Shown here: positions 10,328 through 22,358 of the stretch, one piece after another
Layout: every line of letters starts with the position of its first letter
Numbering within the stretch: position 1 is the stretch's first letter
From: Yersinia artesiana
GTDB taxonomy: Bacteria > Pseudomonadota > Gammaproteobacteria > Enterobacterales > Enterobacteriaceae
Reading direction: 5' to 3'
Assembly: GCF_902726545.1 (NCBI RefSeq)
Contig: NZ_CACVAD010000004.1
Coordinates: 89,715 to 153,714, forward strand
DNA: 64,000 bases
The notes under the pieces: model-generated
The model's input: the letters and a program-made list of their open reading frames with translations, nothing else
Told to the model about the DNA's origin: nothing
The model's database searches: none
Program-made: the position numbers and the translations under genes

Positions 10328-11188
10328 TTATTTAGATGATTGTTTTGAATCAGATAATCGCGGTACCAGCGATGATACAAAGCGATTGTGCTGTAATACC
10401 GGCATCTGGTTGCGAATAGTTTTCAAACCGGTGGTTTCGATTTTGACTTTTAAGGCTGAAACCGCATCTGGATTCTGCCCAATGATTTTACCCCAGGCAT
10501 CGACCGCCATGGTGTGGCCCCAGGTACGACGAGTCGCGCCATGACGCCCCACTTGTGCTGCGGCCAGTATCACACACTGGTTTTCAATTGCCCGTGCGCG
10601 TAACAAAATCTCCCAGTGCGCTTCACCGGTCATTTTAGTAAAGGCCGCCGGGACTGAAATAATCTCGGCTCCCTGCGCCCGCAAGGCCTGGAACAAGCCA
10701 GGGAAACGCAAATCATAGCAAACCGTCATGCCAAGACGACCTACCGGCGTATCCACCACCGTCAGTTGCTGGCCCGGCTGATAGGTATCTGACTCACGAT
10801 AGCGGCCATGCACATCGTTGATATCCACATCAAACATATGAATTTTATCGTAACGGGCTTTAAGCTCGCCTTGAGAATCAAACAATAAGCTACTGGTGGT
10901 GATAAGATCCGGTGACTCGCGGCTTATCATCGGCATCGATCCCACTTGAATCCAGACACCATACTTACGCGCCATCTCGCGGACTTCTTGCTGCAATGGC
11001 CCGTCATTATGTTGCTCAGCATGTTGCCGATAAGATTTGGCATCGGCAAATAGCAATGCATTTTCCGGCGTCATAACCAGTCGAATACCAGGGTTTAACT
11101 GTTTGATCTGTTGCTCAATTTGAGCCAGATTGTCACGGGTATTTTCACCGCTGCATAACTGTAATAATGCAACATTGGCATTTTTCAT
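10328..11188 (-). CDS. Nitrilase-superfamily amidase (Nit1 type)
   Basis: 286-residue carbon-nitrogen hydrolase. The Glu-Lys-Cys triad is complete: E42 in MTPENALLF, K115 in RYDKIHMFD and C157 in MTVCYDLRFPG. Closest in motif context to the Nit1/YbeM branch, which hydrolyses deaminated glutathione, so metabolite repair is the likely role; the substrate is inferred. The ATG overlaps the yhdP stop by 4 bp (ATGA), and tldD follows after 12 bp. In E. coli K-12 yhdP and tldD are adjacent with no gene between, so this is an extra member of the operon. Confidence 0.88.
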   Translation of the reverse strand: MKNANVALLQLCSGENTRDNLAQIEQQIKQLNPGIRLVMTPENALLFADAKSYRQHAEQHNDGPLQQEVREMARKYGVWIQVGSMPMISRESPDLITTSSLLFDSQGELKARYDKIHMFDVDINDVHGRYRESDTYQPGQQLTVVDTPVGRLGMTVCYDLRFPGLFQALRAQGAEIISVPAAFTKMTGEAHWEILLRARAIENQCVILAAAQVGRHGATRRTWGHTMAVDAWGKIIGQNPDAVSALKVKIETTGLKTIRNQMPVLQHNRFVSSLVPRLSDSKQSSK

Positions 11189-14100
11189 GGAGTCTTACTC
11201 TCCTTTAGTTGGCGTAATACTTCATGGATGGTCGGTTGATCCAAGCTGCCAGTAATCTGATAGCGAATCAGCGAAACCTTACTCCATAGCGGCCCTAAAA
11301 TCTTCGAGGCCGCAAATACAGCCGCCCCGACCACTGGGTTAATCGCAAAAGCAGTGGCGACACCGACAGTAGCAGAAATATCCGGCGTGATGACCGCTTC
11401 CATCGCTATTTTACGTTTCGCCAAATCGACATTCCCACTCATGGCAATATCAGCCGCCAACCCATCAACCACTAAGTCATTGGTATGCATCACGCCATCT
11501 TTGATATTGGCGGTGCCGCGAATAGAATCAAACGCAAAGTCACGACTAAACGTATCACTAAAATCGAGCTGAAGTTTACGTAATAGTGCGTCAAAACTGA
11601 CCAGCCGCAATAACTGCCCCGCGCGACCGCCGCCGAGATCCGTCAGTTGGCCTCTGCCCAATCGATTCTTTAATGTGCCATTGAGGGTATTAATCTGCGG
11701 TTGCCACGGAACTCCGCGCCAACTGACGTCAGCATTGATATCAAACGAGGCATTTTTTATCGGCGTCGTCAGGCCAAAGAACGAGATAGTTTCATCGATT
11801 TTTGGCCCACTTAGCGCCACATTGAGCGTCGTTTTATCACCTGAACTGTCTTGTTGCCATTGCCCGCTAACTTTCGCTCGCCCGTTACCCGCTTCGATTA
11901 GCCCATTAGTCAGTACCAAAGTGTTACCTTTCGGGGTCAAATCTGCATTAACTCGCCCGACACTCTGTCCGAGGATCCAACAATCCTTGCAGCGCAATTG
12001 CAGGGCTGGCCAGTCATGGAAGCGGATATTACTGGGGCTTTGTGGCTCCTGCAATGCCGCTTGCGCCAGAGGATCTTTCTTTTCACTCCCCGCCCACTGC
12101 GGATTGTAATAAAGGTAATCAAAATCAGCATGCCACGGCCCACTTCCCGACATAAGCAGACTACCATCCACTTCCTGACCTTGTGCCGTGACTTTCGTTC
12201 CGGAAGGCAACGGATCGACCTGCAAGGTCAGATTATGCCAAGCCTGGCCGCCCACCAATAGCTGCGGTGTCTGCAATATCAGTCGCTTAGGAAGAATAAC
12301 ATTGGACTGGCCGCCCTTGATTGCAGGTTGATCTGATGCGGTAAAAGGCGTACTGACCGCCGCTAATTCCTCCCCCAACAAAGCCAGCCAGCGCTCGCCG
12401 TCCAGGTTAGGCAATTTGAGCACCAAACCTTTATCATCTGGCAATGGCGGCGCTTTTTTACTGTCTGTTTTCAAAATAGTGCCGGTCTGCCAGATAGCGC
12501 GCGCCAACTCCACTTGCTGTTTTTGCATCAACCATTGGCTATTAAAAGCATTGTTACTGCCCGCACTGCCCGACAAGGTAAAACTCTCCAGCCCACCGAC
12601 AGCTTGTACCTGTAGCGGCAACGACTGACCACTTGATTTATCGAGTGGTGACGGTAAGTGACTGCTCACTTTCTTAAGATCAGCAGTCACATCAATTTTG
12701 TAATCCGGCTTACCATTTTTAGGCAATTGCACTGCAACTTTACCTTGCCAGTTGGCGCTGCCGCTCAGTAGTTTCGCCACATCGCTCGGTACACCCGGCA
12801 ACTTGGCGGGTAACCAATCGCCATGCAGCCCGACATTCACCAAGAAGTTCTTTGGCTGCTCTTCGGTCGTAAAATCAACGGTTAACGGCTGCCCAAACCA
12901 GTTGGCAGATAAAGTATCACTTGCAAGATTGCCGTCATTGAAACGGAATTTGCCGCTGATATTCTCCAGTTGGCTTTGCAACGGCTTCACCAACAGGCTG
13001 TTATTTTTCAGCGTGACTTCACCGCTGGCATGAGTAATGCGGTTTTCTTCCAATGGGATATCCAGATGTAAGCGCCCACTAACATTACCTCCCACCTGTA
13101 ACTCTTCCAGTGTTTCCGCTACCGAATCATTGAGTGGTGTTTTGGTAAAGTAGTCATGGACGTCACGCCCTTCACCTGCGACTTCAGCATCAACATAGAG
13201 TTTTTCTTTCAGATAATCCGGAATGATCGCGCTGATATTGCTGCCGGTAACTTTACCCAGCATGGCATGAGGCGCATTCATCCACAGGCCTTCATTGAGA
13301 AAATCGAGGTCGATGGCTAAATTATCTAACGCGGGCCAATCTGGCTGGAACTGGAAGGTCGCGTTACGCAGCGGAACATAAACCTGGAACTGGCCCTCTT
13401 TATGTTTATAGGGGAAATCGTGAGGATTGCCGTTGTAAATCAGCGTGGCGTTATCGACCTGCCCGCCGTGCAATGCCTCAGTCAAATAATCGGCCAGCTT
13501 CCCGCCCATTAAGGGCACCGGGAAGTAGCGCCAGGCATCAGCCGCATCATACAAGCGAATACCACTTAAAATCTTAAGCCACGGCTGCCCTGTGTCTGGT
13601 TGCATATACCGGAAACTGCCGTTGGCCCACAATGACTTAGCCCTGACATCCAGCTGATCACTCCACAGTTCCCAGCCGTTATCATCAATTTGCCAATTCA
13701 CTGTGCCACTAGCCTGACTGACCTCTAGCGGCGCACGGAACATATCGCCATAAGGTAATGTGCTGTTTTTCAGATTGATATCCAGCCGCCCAAGCTCAGC
13801 AGAGCCACTGAGCGCACCGGCAAAATTATTCACCCCCGGCACCCTATCCCAATGCTGCCAACTGATATCGTGCCATTTCGCCTGAAAACGGGTCTTTTGC
13901 GGTTGGCTGATAGGAATATCCAAAGCCAAAGCATCGACGATCCCTTGAGGCTGCAAATCAGCTAAGTGATTCATCAGCTCGGGGGTCAACAGTGACAAGG
14001 TAGGTAATATTGGCCCGATCCGCTCTAGCTGAATATTAGTGGCACGAATGCGTAACTCTTGCGGCTGGTCTGGCCCAATAAATTGGGTATTTTCTGGTAA

Positions 14101-15060
14101 CCACAGCGCAGATAAATGCCCTTTTGGCCAAGGTTGCCCATCGGTTTTCAGACTCAATTCCGGCGCATCAATTTGCCAACCGTTACCCTGACGGCGACCT
14201 GCCAGCACCAAGTTATCGACTGCTAACTGATGGGATTCCCCTTCCACCATCCAATTGGCTTGCCCCTGACTGAGCAACGCATTGCCGCTGTAGATTTCGC
14301 CACTTTTGATGCTCAACCAAGCTGCCAAACTGAACTCAGCACTCTCCAGCCCGGTATTGGTGTGTAGCCAACGGCTAATCCAGGGTTTTACATCAATATT
14401 ATCGGCCTGCATATAAACCGTGCCGTTGCTTAAAATCCCCTGATTATCATGCAGATCCATCCGCACCATTAGCACGCCATGCTGACCGTTAATGGTCGAC
14501 AGGCTGATTTGCCCTTCAGCACGATGCCGGGCTGAAGAGTTAAGCCAGGTGAGTTGTGGAATCTCTAATTCGGCGCGCGGGCCAGAGGGGGTAAGGAACG
14601 AAATACGGCTGTTACGCAGATCAAAATGATCTAACTGACGTAAGAAGATATCAGTGATAGTGCTGGCTTCAAAGCTGTTATCATTGCTCTGCTGCCTATC
14701 CAGCGTAGTATTGAGATCCAGCTGCAACTGATAGAAAGTCATGTCACGGAATTGCCAACGCCGATGCAATAATGACTGCCATACATCAAGCGCAAGAGTC
14801 ACCCGTTGCACTTGCCAGTCGGCTTTCGGCAACTTAGCGCGTATATCACGCAATTCCAACGTCGGGCCAAAGGTTTCCCATGTCCCTTGCATGAACCCCA
14901 CTTCCAGTGGAATACCGCTGATGGACTGAACCTTGGCCACGATTTGTGGGCGATAGTCGTTGATAAGAGGCAACATCATGCGTAGCCCACTGACCAACAG
15001 TGCTACCACAACAATTATTGTGGCGCCTGTCGCAAACATTATCTTGGGCAGTCGCCTCAC
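11185..15060 (-). CDS. yhdP: AsmA-like phospholipid-transport protein YhdP
   Basis: 1291 residues. An N-terminal inner-membrane helix (about 10-32) is followed by a very long beta-rich periplasmic part with DUF3971 and AsmA-like C-terminal features (VSLIRYQITGSLDQPTIHEVLR). In E. coli YhdP, TamB and YdbH share transport of phospholipids to the outer membrane across a periplasmic bridge. The start codon is GTG with AGGAG six bases upstream. Overlaps the next gene by 4 bp, and lies 79 bp after rng. Confidence 0.95.
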   Translation of the reverse strand: MRRLPKIMFATGATIIVVVALLVSGLRMMLPLINDYRPQIVAKVQSISGIPLEVGFMQGTWETFGPTLELRDIRAKLPKADWQVQRVTLALDVWQSLLHRRWQFRDMTFYQLQLDLNTTLDRQQSNDNSFEASTITDIFLRQLDHFDLRNSRISFLTPSGPRAELEIPQLTWLNSSARHRAEGQISLSTINGQHGVLMVRMDLHDNQGILSNGTVYMQADNIDVKPWISRWLHTNTGLESAEFSLAAWLSIKSGEIYSGNALLSQGQANWMVEGESHQLAVDNLVLAGRRQGNGWQIDAPELSLKTDGQPWPKGHLSALWLPENTQFIGPDQPQELRIRATNIQLERIGPILPTLSLLTPELMNHLADLQPQGIVDALALDIPISQPQKTRFQAKWHDISWQHWDRVPGVNNFAGALSGSAELGRLDINLKNSTLPYGDMFRAPLEVSQASGTVNWQIDDNGWELWSDQLDVRAKSLWANGSFRYMQPDTGQPWLKILSGIRLYDAADAWRYFPVPLMGGKLADYLTEALHGGQVDNATLIYNGNPHDFPYKHKEGQFQVYVPLRNATFQFQPDWPALDNLAIDLDFLNEGLWMNAPHAMLGKVTGSNISAIIPDYLKEKLYVDAEVAGEGRDVHDYFTKTPLNDSVAETLEELQVGGNVSGRLHLDIPLEENRITHASGEVTLKNNSLLVKPLQSQLENISGKFRFNDGNLASDTLSANWFGQPLTVDFTTEEQPKNFLVNVGLHGDWLPAKLPGVPSDVAKLLSGSANWQGKVAVQLPKNGKPDYKIDVTADLKKVSSHLPSPLDKSSGQSLPLQVQAVGGLESFTLSGSAGSNNAFNSQWLMQKQQVELARAIWQTGTILKTDSKKAPPLPDDKGLVLKLPNLDGERWLALLGEELAAVSTPFTASDQPAIKGGQSNVILPKRLILQTPQLLVGGQAWHNLTLQVDPLPSGTKVTAQGQEVDGSLLMSGSGPWHADFDYLYYNPQWAGSEKKDPLAQAALQEPQSPSNIRFHDWPALQLRCKDCWILGQSVGRVNADLTPKGNTLVLTNGLIEAGNGRAKVSGQWQQDSSGDKTTLNVALSGPKIDETISFFGLTTPIKNASFDINADVSWRGVPWQPQINTLNGTLKNRLGRGQLTDLGGGRAGQLLRLVSFDALLRKLQLDFSDTFSRDFAFDSIRGTANIKDGVMHTNDLVVDGLAADIAMSGNVDLAKRKIAMEAVITPDISATVGVATAFAINPVVGAAVFAASKILGPLWSKVSLIRYQITGSLDQPTIHEVLRQLKESKTP

Positions 15061-15139
15061 ACTTCTCTCCTTGCCATCCGCCGCAAATGTGGCAGCGGGT
15101 ATTGATAGACCCCATATATATATAAAGGTCGAGAGGCTA

Positions 15140-16609
15140 TTACATCATCACCACATCAAATTGTTCTTGGTTATACAGTGGCTCAATCTGAACTTTCACT
15201 TGCTTACCGACGAAGATTTCCACTTCAGCCAGTGCATGAGATTCTTCACCTTTCAGCGCTTCCCCCACCGCTGGAGAAGCATAAACCAGGAAACGGTCAG
15301 AATCATAAGCATGGTGAACACGAACAATCTCGCGCAAGATTTCATAGCACACGGTTTCTACCGATTTGACCGTGCCACGGCCACGGCAGGTTGGGCACTC
15401 ATTGCATAATACATGCTCGATGCTCTCTCGCGTCCGCTTGCGAGTCATTTCGACTAAGCCTAGCTGAGAGAAACCGCTAATACTGGTTTTTACTCGATCT
15501 TTAGTCAGTGCTTGTTCCAGTGAATGCAGGACTCGCCGACGATGCTCTTCGTTACTCATGTCAATGAAATCAATAATGATAATGCCACCCAGATTGCGCA
15601 GCCGTAACTGGCGCGCGATAGCTTGAGTGGCCTCAATATTGGTATTGAAAATAGTCTCATCAAGATTACGATGACCGACAAAAGCACCGGTATTGATATC
15701 CACGGTGGTCATGGCTTCGGTCTGGTCGATAATCAGGTAACCGCCTGATTTTAACTCAACTTTGCGCTCTAATGAGCGCTGTATTTCATTTTCGACATCA
15801 TAGAGGTCAAAAATGGGTTGTTTACCCGCATACAGCTCCAGTTTTTCGGTCATTTCTGGAATATATTCACTGGTAAATTCCACCAGCAAATCATAGGTCA
15901 ATTTGGAGTCGACGCGGATTTTATCCAATGCTGCACCGGCAAAATCACGTAGTACACGTTGTGCCAGCGCCATTTCACCGTACAACTTATATTTGGTGAT
16001 ATTACGTTTTTTACGTTCCTGAACCTTTGTCCACAAACGTTTGAGGAAGGCAGCATCAGCGGCCAACTCTTCTTCACCAATCCCTTCCGCGGCGGTACGG
16101 ATAATAAAACCACCTTGCTCATCGCAATACTCTGCCACGGTTTTTTTCAGGCGCTCGCGCTCCGCTTCACTTTCAATACGCTGGGAAACGCCAACATGAG
16201 CGGCCCCTGGCATCAAGACCAGATAGCGGGAAGGCAGGGTAATATCGGTGGTCAAACGTGCACCTTTGGTGCCAAGCGGGTCTTTCACCACCTGCACCAT
16301 GAGATCCTGCCCCTGACGAACCAGTTCAGCGATATCACGCACATTGAAATTTTTCTGCTCATCCCCAGCTACGCATTCGGTGTGGGGCATGATATCGGAA
16401 GCATGAAGGAAAGCGGCCTTATCCAGACCTATATCAACAAAGGCCGCCTGCATCCCCGGTAAAACCCGGCTAACACGACCTTTGTAAATATTACCGACGA
16501 TCCCTCTTTTAGCTTCTCGTTCGATGTGTATTTCTTGCAGGATGCCGCCATCAATATAGGCAACCCGCGTTTCAGACGGTGTAATATTGACCAGTAATTC
16601 AGCTGTCAT
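15140..16609 (-). CDS. rng: Ribonuclease G
   Basis: 489 residues, the same as E. coli RNase G. S1 domain (about 35-125, with [21 protein letters not shown]), then the RNase E/G catalytic core with the acidic residues in [13 protein letters not shown] and [18 protein letters not shown], and the zinc-link cysteines CPTCRGRG. It matures the 16S rRNA 5' end and decays some mRNAs. It lacks the degradosome scaffold of RNase E. Start 16609 has AGAGGA upstream and overlaps the end of maf by 11 bp. Confidence 0.97.
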   Translation of the reverse strand: MTAELLVNITPSETRVAYIDGGILQEIHIEREAKRGIVGNIYKGRVSRVLPGMQAAFVDIGLDKAAFLHASDIMPHTECVAGDEQKNFNVRDIAELVRQGQDLMVQVVKDPLGTKGARLTTDITLPSRYLVLMPGAAHVGVSQRIESEAERERLKKTVAEYCDEQGGFIIRTAAEGIGEEELAADAAFLKRLWTKVQERKKRNITKYKLYGEMALAQRVLRDFAGAALDKIRVDSKLTYDLLVEFTSEYIPEMTEKLELYAGKQPIFDLYDVENEIQRSLERKVELKSGGYLIIDQTEAMTTVDINTGAFVGHRNLDETIFNTNIEATQAIARQLRLRNLGGIIIIDFIDMSNEEHRRRVLHSLEQALTKDRVKTSISGFSQLGLVEMTRKRTRESIEHVLCNECPTCRGRGTVKSVETVCYEILREIVRVHHAYDSDRFLVYASPAVGEALKGEESHALAEVEIFVGKQVKVQIEPLYNQEQFDVVMM

Positions 16610-17192
16610 GTATTCCTCTCACATTACGTAGCGCAATGAAATTACTTAGTAATTCATGGGTTTCAACCAACGGCAAACCCACCACGGCATGATAACTGCC
16701 GGTAATGGATCTGACGAAACAACCACCTTTCCCCTGAATACCGTAAGCGCCCGCTTTGTCCATGGGTTCACCGGTAGCAATATAGTCACTGATTTCCAAC
16801 TGGGATAACACGCGAAATGTCACATCTGTCACAACCATAGCAGATAACATATTTTTTCGGTCAGCGAGAGACACCGCAGTGATCACTTGGTGCTGCTGTC
16901 CAGACAATGCACTCAGAATTTGCTGTGCATGCGCTTTATCCCGTGGTTTTTCTAACACTTGCCCATTTAACACCACAATGGTATCTGCACCGAGTACCGG
17001 CAAATCCTGTGGTGCGACACTCACCCCTGCTCGTGCTTTGTCCTGTGCTAAACGCTGGACATATTGTTGTGCACTTTCCTCGGCTTTGCGCTGCTCTTCG
17101 ACGTCTGTTTTCAGTACCTCGAAAGGAACATCAAGCAGAGTCAGTAATTCACGGCGGCGCGGGGAGCCAGAGGCGAGGTACAGGGCGGTCAT
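16599..17192 (-). CDS. yhdE: Maf-family dTTP/UTP pyrophosphatase
   Basis: 197-residue Maf/HAM1-like nucleotide pyrophosphatase of the YhdE branch, which removes dTTP, UTP and modified pyrimidine nucleotides. Signature [12 protein letters not shown] at residues 6-17, the metal-site motif [16 protein letters not shown] and the C-terminal [11 protein letters not shown]. Thirteen bases after mreD, overlapping rng. The neighbourhood mreBCD-yhdE-rng is conserved in E. coli. Confidence 0.95.
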   Translation of the reverse strand: MTALYLASGSPRRRELLTLLDVPFEVLKTDVEEQRKAEESAQQYVQRLAQDKARAGVSVAPQDLPVLGADTIVVLNGQVLEKPRDKAHAQQILSALSGQQHQVITAVSLADRKNMLSAMVVTDVTFRVLSQLEISDYIATGEPMDKAGAYGIQGKGGCFVRSITGSYHAVVGLPLVETHELLSNFIALRNVRGIHDS

Positions 17193-17205
17193 GAGTCTTA
17201 AATCC

Positions 17206-17694
17206 TTATTGCACCGAGAATTGACGGCGAATTTTACGCATTAACAAAAACAGCCACGGCCACAAAATACCGTTGACCACGCTACTCCAGAAGACTTCGG
17301 GGCGGAATGAGACATTGCTGACTAAAAACTCAGACCAAAACACCACGACATCCATCGTCAGCGACAGCAGCATCACAATAAGCGCCTGCTGCCACAAGGC
17401 CATATTGCGGAATAGCTGAAACTTAAACGCGACCAGATAAGCAATAATACTCAGTGCCAGCGCACGCACGCCGAGAGTGGAACCCAAAATAAGGTCCATA
17501 ATCAGCCCGAGAGTAAAGCCTGTCCCTACATTCACGCGGTGCGGTAATGCCATAACCCAATAGATTAAGACTAATGCTAGCCATGAAGGGCGGAACATAT
17601 ATATCTGTTCAGGCCACGGCATGATTTGCAGCACCATGGCAATCAGGAAAGATAACCAGATAACCCAACGGCCATTGCTGCTGTAACGGTTCAT
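17206..17694 (-). CDS. mreD: Rod-shape protein MreD
   Basis: 162-residue integral membrane protein with about five or six hydrophobic segments. Same length as E. coli MreD. Part of the elongasome that connects cytoplasmic MreB to the periplasmic wall enzymes. Its ATG overlaps the mreC stop by 4 bp. Confidence 0.95.
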   Translation of the reverse strand: MNRYSSNGRWVIWLSFLIAMVLQIMPWPEQIYMFRPSWLALVLIYWVMALPHRVNVGTGFTLGLIMDLILGSTLGVRALALSIIAYLVAFKFQLFRNMALWQQALIVMLLSLTMDVVVFWSEFLVSNVSFRPEVFWSSVVNGILWPWLFLLMRKIRRQFSVQ

Positions 17695-18677
17695 GGTGAG
17701 ACTCCCGGAGCAGTCACTGCTGTTGGGGCCGTTGCTGCTGGCGGTGCCGGAGGGCCCATGGCATCTGCGGCCGGTAATACTTGCGACATCATGGGAGCCA
17801 AACGCTCATTTGCGACGCGGCGAACTTCATCAGGTGGCAATGGAATATCCCCATTGCGATCCGCCCCCCACAATAACAACAGGTAACGTAAGCGTTGTAA
17901 ATCAGCGGTTGGGCGCGCTTTAATCACAGTATAAGCTCGCTGGTTATCAACTTTAACAGAAGAAACCACCGCTACCGGATAACCCTCTGGGAAACGACCG
18001 CCCAAACCTGACGTCACTAATACATCACCAACACGAATATCGGTATTGCTAGGCAAGTGCTCTAATAATAAATCATCGGTGCAACCGTTACCGGCGGCAA
18101 TCACCCGAATATCATTTCGCAGAACCTGGATAGGAAGCGCGTGGGAGGTATCACAGATCAATAATACGCGGCTGGTGAGTTTACTCACCGCAACAACCTG
18201 GCCTACGACGCCACGGTCACTGATAACCGGTTGGCCTTCGTACACCCCATTGTTAGAACCTTTGTCGATAACTACTTGGTCACTATAGGGATCTGTCCCA
18301 CTGGACATCACCTGTGTCACCATCTTTTGTTCATCCTGACGCAGCGGAGAGCCGAGCAATTCACGTAAGCGGTTATTTTCCTGCTTAAATTGCCCCAACA
18401 ACTGTAGATCAGTATTTTTTAGCAATAGCTCCTGGCGCAACGCACGGTTTTCCAGCTCCAACTGTTGGTGGGTAGCCAGAGTTTCAGAAACGTTGTCGAG
18501 AACTTTGCGTGGCCCATTGGCCAGAAAATAGAAAGGGCTAACGGCGGTGTCCATATAGGTACGTATTTTAACAAATGTACCCAATCGGCTATCCGCAATA
18601 ACCAAAACAATGGCTGCAAGAACGGCAAAGAACAACCGCAGTTGCAGGGATGGACCCCGGCTAAAAATCGGCTTCAT
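17691..18677 (-). CDS. mreC: Rod-shape protein MreC
   Basis: 328 residues. One N-terminal membrane anchor (about 13-30), a coiled coil (about 65-110, [21 protein letters not shown]) and the beta-barrel MreC core ([25 protein letters not shown]). The tail (about 300-328) is rich in Pro and Ala. The bitopic scaffold of the elongasome. Separated from mreB by 99 bp that contain a terminator-like hairpin. Confidence 0.96.
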   Translation of the reverse strand: MKPIFSRGPSLQLRLFFAVLAAIVLVIADSRLGTFVKIRTYMDTAVSPFYFLANGPRKVLDNVSETLATHQQLELENRALRQELLLKNTDLQLLGQFKQENNRLRELLGSPLRQDEQKMVTQVMSSGTDPYSDQVVIDKGSNNGVYEGQPVISDRGVVGQVVAVSKLTSRVLLICDTSHALPIQVLRNDIRVIAAGNGCTDDLLLEHLPSNTDIRVGDVLVTSGLGGRFPEGYPVAVVSSVKVDNQRAYTVIKARPTADLQRLRYLLLLWGADRNGDIPLPPDEVRRVANERLAPMMSQVLPAADAMGPPAPPAATAPTAVTAPGVSP

Positions 18678-18700
18678 AAATTTTGCGTATTCCTCGACGA

Positions 18701-18771
18701 CAAAAAAAGAAGCACTTGACCTGATGCGTACAAAATACGGTTATCCGATCAAGCCCTCTTCTTTTGTTTTG
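18701..18771 (-). terminator. Terminator-like hairpin between mreB and mreC
   Basis: On the minus strand AAAAGAAGAGGGCTTGA (from 18749-18771) can pair imperfectly with TCAAGTGCTTCTTTT (from 18701-18719), ending in a run of seven T. It would partly terminate mRNA after mreB, leaving a smaller share to continue into mreCD. Confidence 0.65.
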
Positions 18772-18776
18772 GCTGA

Positions 18777-20154
<1,378 letters not shown>

Positions 20155-22074
20155 CTAATACGAATATTTTTTCTTTCCAGGGTTTAAAAGCGTTGGCGGA
20201 GCAAAAAAATTGCCCTGTCCACCGTAAACACCTTTCTCCTTCAGCGTTTGCCATTCTTGCCGGGTAAGAACTTCTGCGGCAAAAACTTTTGCATGCGTTC
20301 CCGCACAAGCACCGGTCAGGCTCTCGACAAACAACTGATTTTCATAACGCAGATTAATGCTTCGAACTAATCCCGGATGAAGTTTGATCATTTCAACCCG
20401 AAGAGACTTAATATATGACGTACTGACCACCGTCAATCCGGCCTGCGACACCATGACCTTACAACCCACACCCAGCAATAAACGCATCATCGGGCGGATT
20501 TGGCTGATATATTGACACACATCTGCCTCTGCAAGTTCAAAGATAATTCGCTCTCTATCTGATTTTCTACATTGCAACAGCGTATCCCGCAGCCAGCGCT
20601 GGAAGGGACGCTGCAATAATGAATCAACGGAGATAGAAAATGCCAGAGTTTCATCCGGCCATAAAGCTAATAAAGGAATTATCCGATCAATTTTTTGACG
20701 GTCATAGCGCTCACCCAAACCGAACAATTGCACCAGTGGGGTAAATTCAGCGGCACGCAATTCTTGTTCGCCATCATATATGCGACTAATTATTTCCCGA
20801 TGGTGAATTTTACCGTCAACAGTAACAACCGGCTTCTGATAAAGCCGAGGGCCACCATTAGCCAGCGTTTGTTCTAATAAAGTGCGCCATTTGACACTAC
20901 CACGCCCTTTTTCTGCTACGTGGGTATCATAGACATACCAGCCGTTGCCCCCATACATCGCCGCATTTTTGGTCGCCTGCCCTGCATTATCCATGACCTG
21001 TTCAGCAGAATCGCCATTGCGGTACGCCACAATGCCAATATGCAGCAGTGACTCACGATCAATAACCTGTGGATCGGGTAATGCCCCCAGCGCATGCACC
21101 AATTGTGCAGCGATAACATCAGCATCTTTTAGCGTTTTATGAGGGAGTAAAATCGCGATATCACTGTGATGATAACGCGCCAATAACGCAGAGGGGTGGC
21201 GAGTAACAAAAGTCGAAAGCAGGTTAATCAGCGAATGCATCAATTCTTGCACTTTCTGGTGATCATCCGTTTCAATTAAGCTGTCAAAATCCGGTAACTG
21301 CACCATCATCACAACCCCGTGGGCACCAGGCTCTTCCAATTGAGTTGTTAACTGATTATCAAAAAACTGGCGATTACTGAAACCGGTTTTGGCGTCTTGT
21401 GCGGCAAAAGTACGAATCAATGTATCAACACGATTACGCTCTTCTCTTACTTCTATCAACTCAGCTAATAGATGGTCTATAGCACGGCTGGCACAAGGCG
21501 GCCATTCGTGACCGTCACTATTAATGGCGTGTTCACGTTCGCCATTTAGGATCCGTTTAGCCCGCCATTCAAGTTTTTCCTGGCCTGCGGTCTGTTCACG
21601 CAACCAACGGAAACTCAGCAACAGTGTTATCGCAATAATCACCACCGCCAACGATAAAATAGCGGCGGCATACAGGGAGCGAGCATAGCTGTTTAAGGGG
21701 TCAATATAAGTGAAATGCATAGAGGCCCCCGGCTGATGCAACATAGGAACAACCAAGTTACGGTGGCGGTTTTGACTATTCCAGGGGGTATAAATGGCGG
21801 GAAGTTTTAGTTGGTACAACGTGCTGTCTTCATTTTGAACGCTGACTTCCAGCACACCCAGTGTTCGCATCATTATAGGTAGCCATTCGCGTTCTTTATC
21901 CGCAGGTTGTAACAGCAATGACTGATCATAAGCTGTCACAATGCTCTGGAGGCGGTGCTCCATTTTTTTCTGGCATAAATAAAAGAAACTTGCCGTGCTA
22001 CCCAGTAGCACTAAGCACATCGCCAATACGACCAACAAGGTCATAAATACAGAAAGTTTGGTTGTAAATCGCAT
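20155..22074 (-). CDS. csrD: RNase E specificity factor CsrD
   Basis: 639 residues, close to E. coli CsrD (646). Two membrane segments (about 10-32 and 133-155) enclose a periplasmic domain; a HAMP-like linker follows, then degenerate GGDEF and EAL domains. The GGDEF site reads HHSDI and the EAL signature is absent (LYQKPVV at its place), so cyclic-di-GMP turnover is not expected. In E. coli CsrD directs RNase E to the CsrB/CsrC sRNAs and so frees CsrA. Upstream of mreB as in E. coli. Confidence 0.95.
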   Translation of the reverse strand: MRFTTKLSVFMTLLVVLAMCLVLLGSTASFFYLCQKKMEHRLQSIVTAYDQSLLLQPADKEREWLPIMMRTLGVLEVSVQNEDSTLYQLKLPAIYTPWNSQNRHRNLVVPMLHQPGASMHFTYIDPLNSYARSLYAAAILSLAVVIIAITLLLSFRWLREQTAGQEKLEWRAKRILNGEREHAINSDGHEWPPCASRAIDHLLAELIEVREERNRVDTLIRTFAAQDAKTGFSNRQFFDNQLTTQLEEPGAHGVVMMVQLPDFDSLIETDDHQKVQELMHSLINLLSTFVTRHPSALLARYHHSDIAILLPHKTLKDADVIAAQLVHALGALPDPQVIDRESLLHIGIVAYRNGDSAEQVMDNAGQATKNAAMYGGNGWYVYDTHVAEKGRGSVKWRTLLEQTLANGGPRLYQKPVVTVDGKIHHREIISRIYDGEQELRAAEFTPLVQLFGLGERYDRQKIDRIIPLLALWPDETLAFSISVDSLLQRPFQRWLRDTLLQCRKSDRERIIFELAEADVCQYISQIRPMMRLLLGVGCKVMVSQAGLTVVSTSYIKSLRVEMIKLHPGLVRSINLRYENQLFVESLTGACAGTHAKVFAAEVLTRQEWQTLKEKGVYGGQGNFFAPPTLLNPGKKKYSY

Positions 22075-22358
22075 CCTTTAACCTTGCGAAGCGCAATTCA
22101 ATGAAAAAATGCCTCAGCTCCTTCGAGAAAAACACTATATGTCAGAATGCCGACATAATACTGGTTTTTTACTTCATAATGCGACCAGAACACAATAACT
22201 CAGCCTTTTTCCCTGAACTTTGACTCATCCTCTTTCAAGAATAGTCACGGACGAAATCAACCACCTGATTTTTGTTCTTGATCAGGCTCAAAGGTTGATG
22301 TTGTCGCTATATTGGCTCACTCTTAAATCATTCTTTTTCTGTTTTTCTGGAGTGCCAT

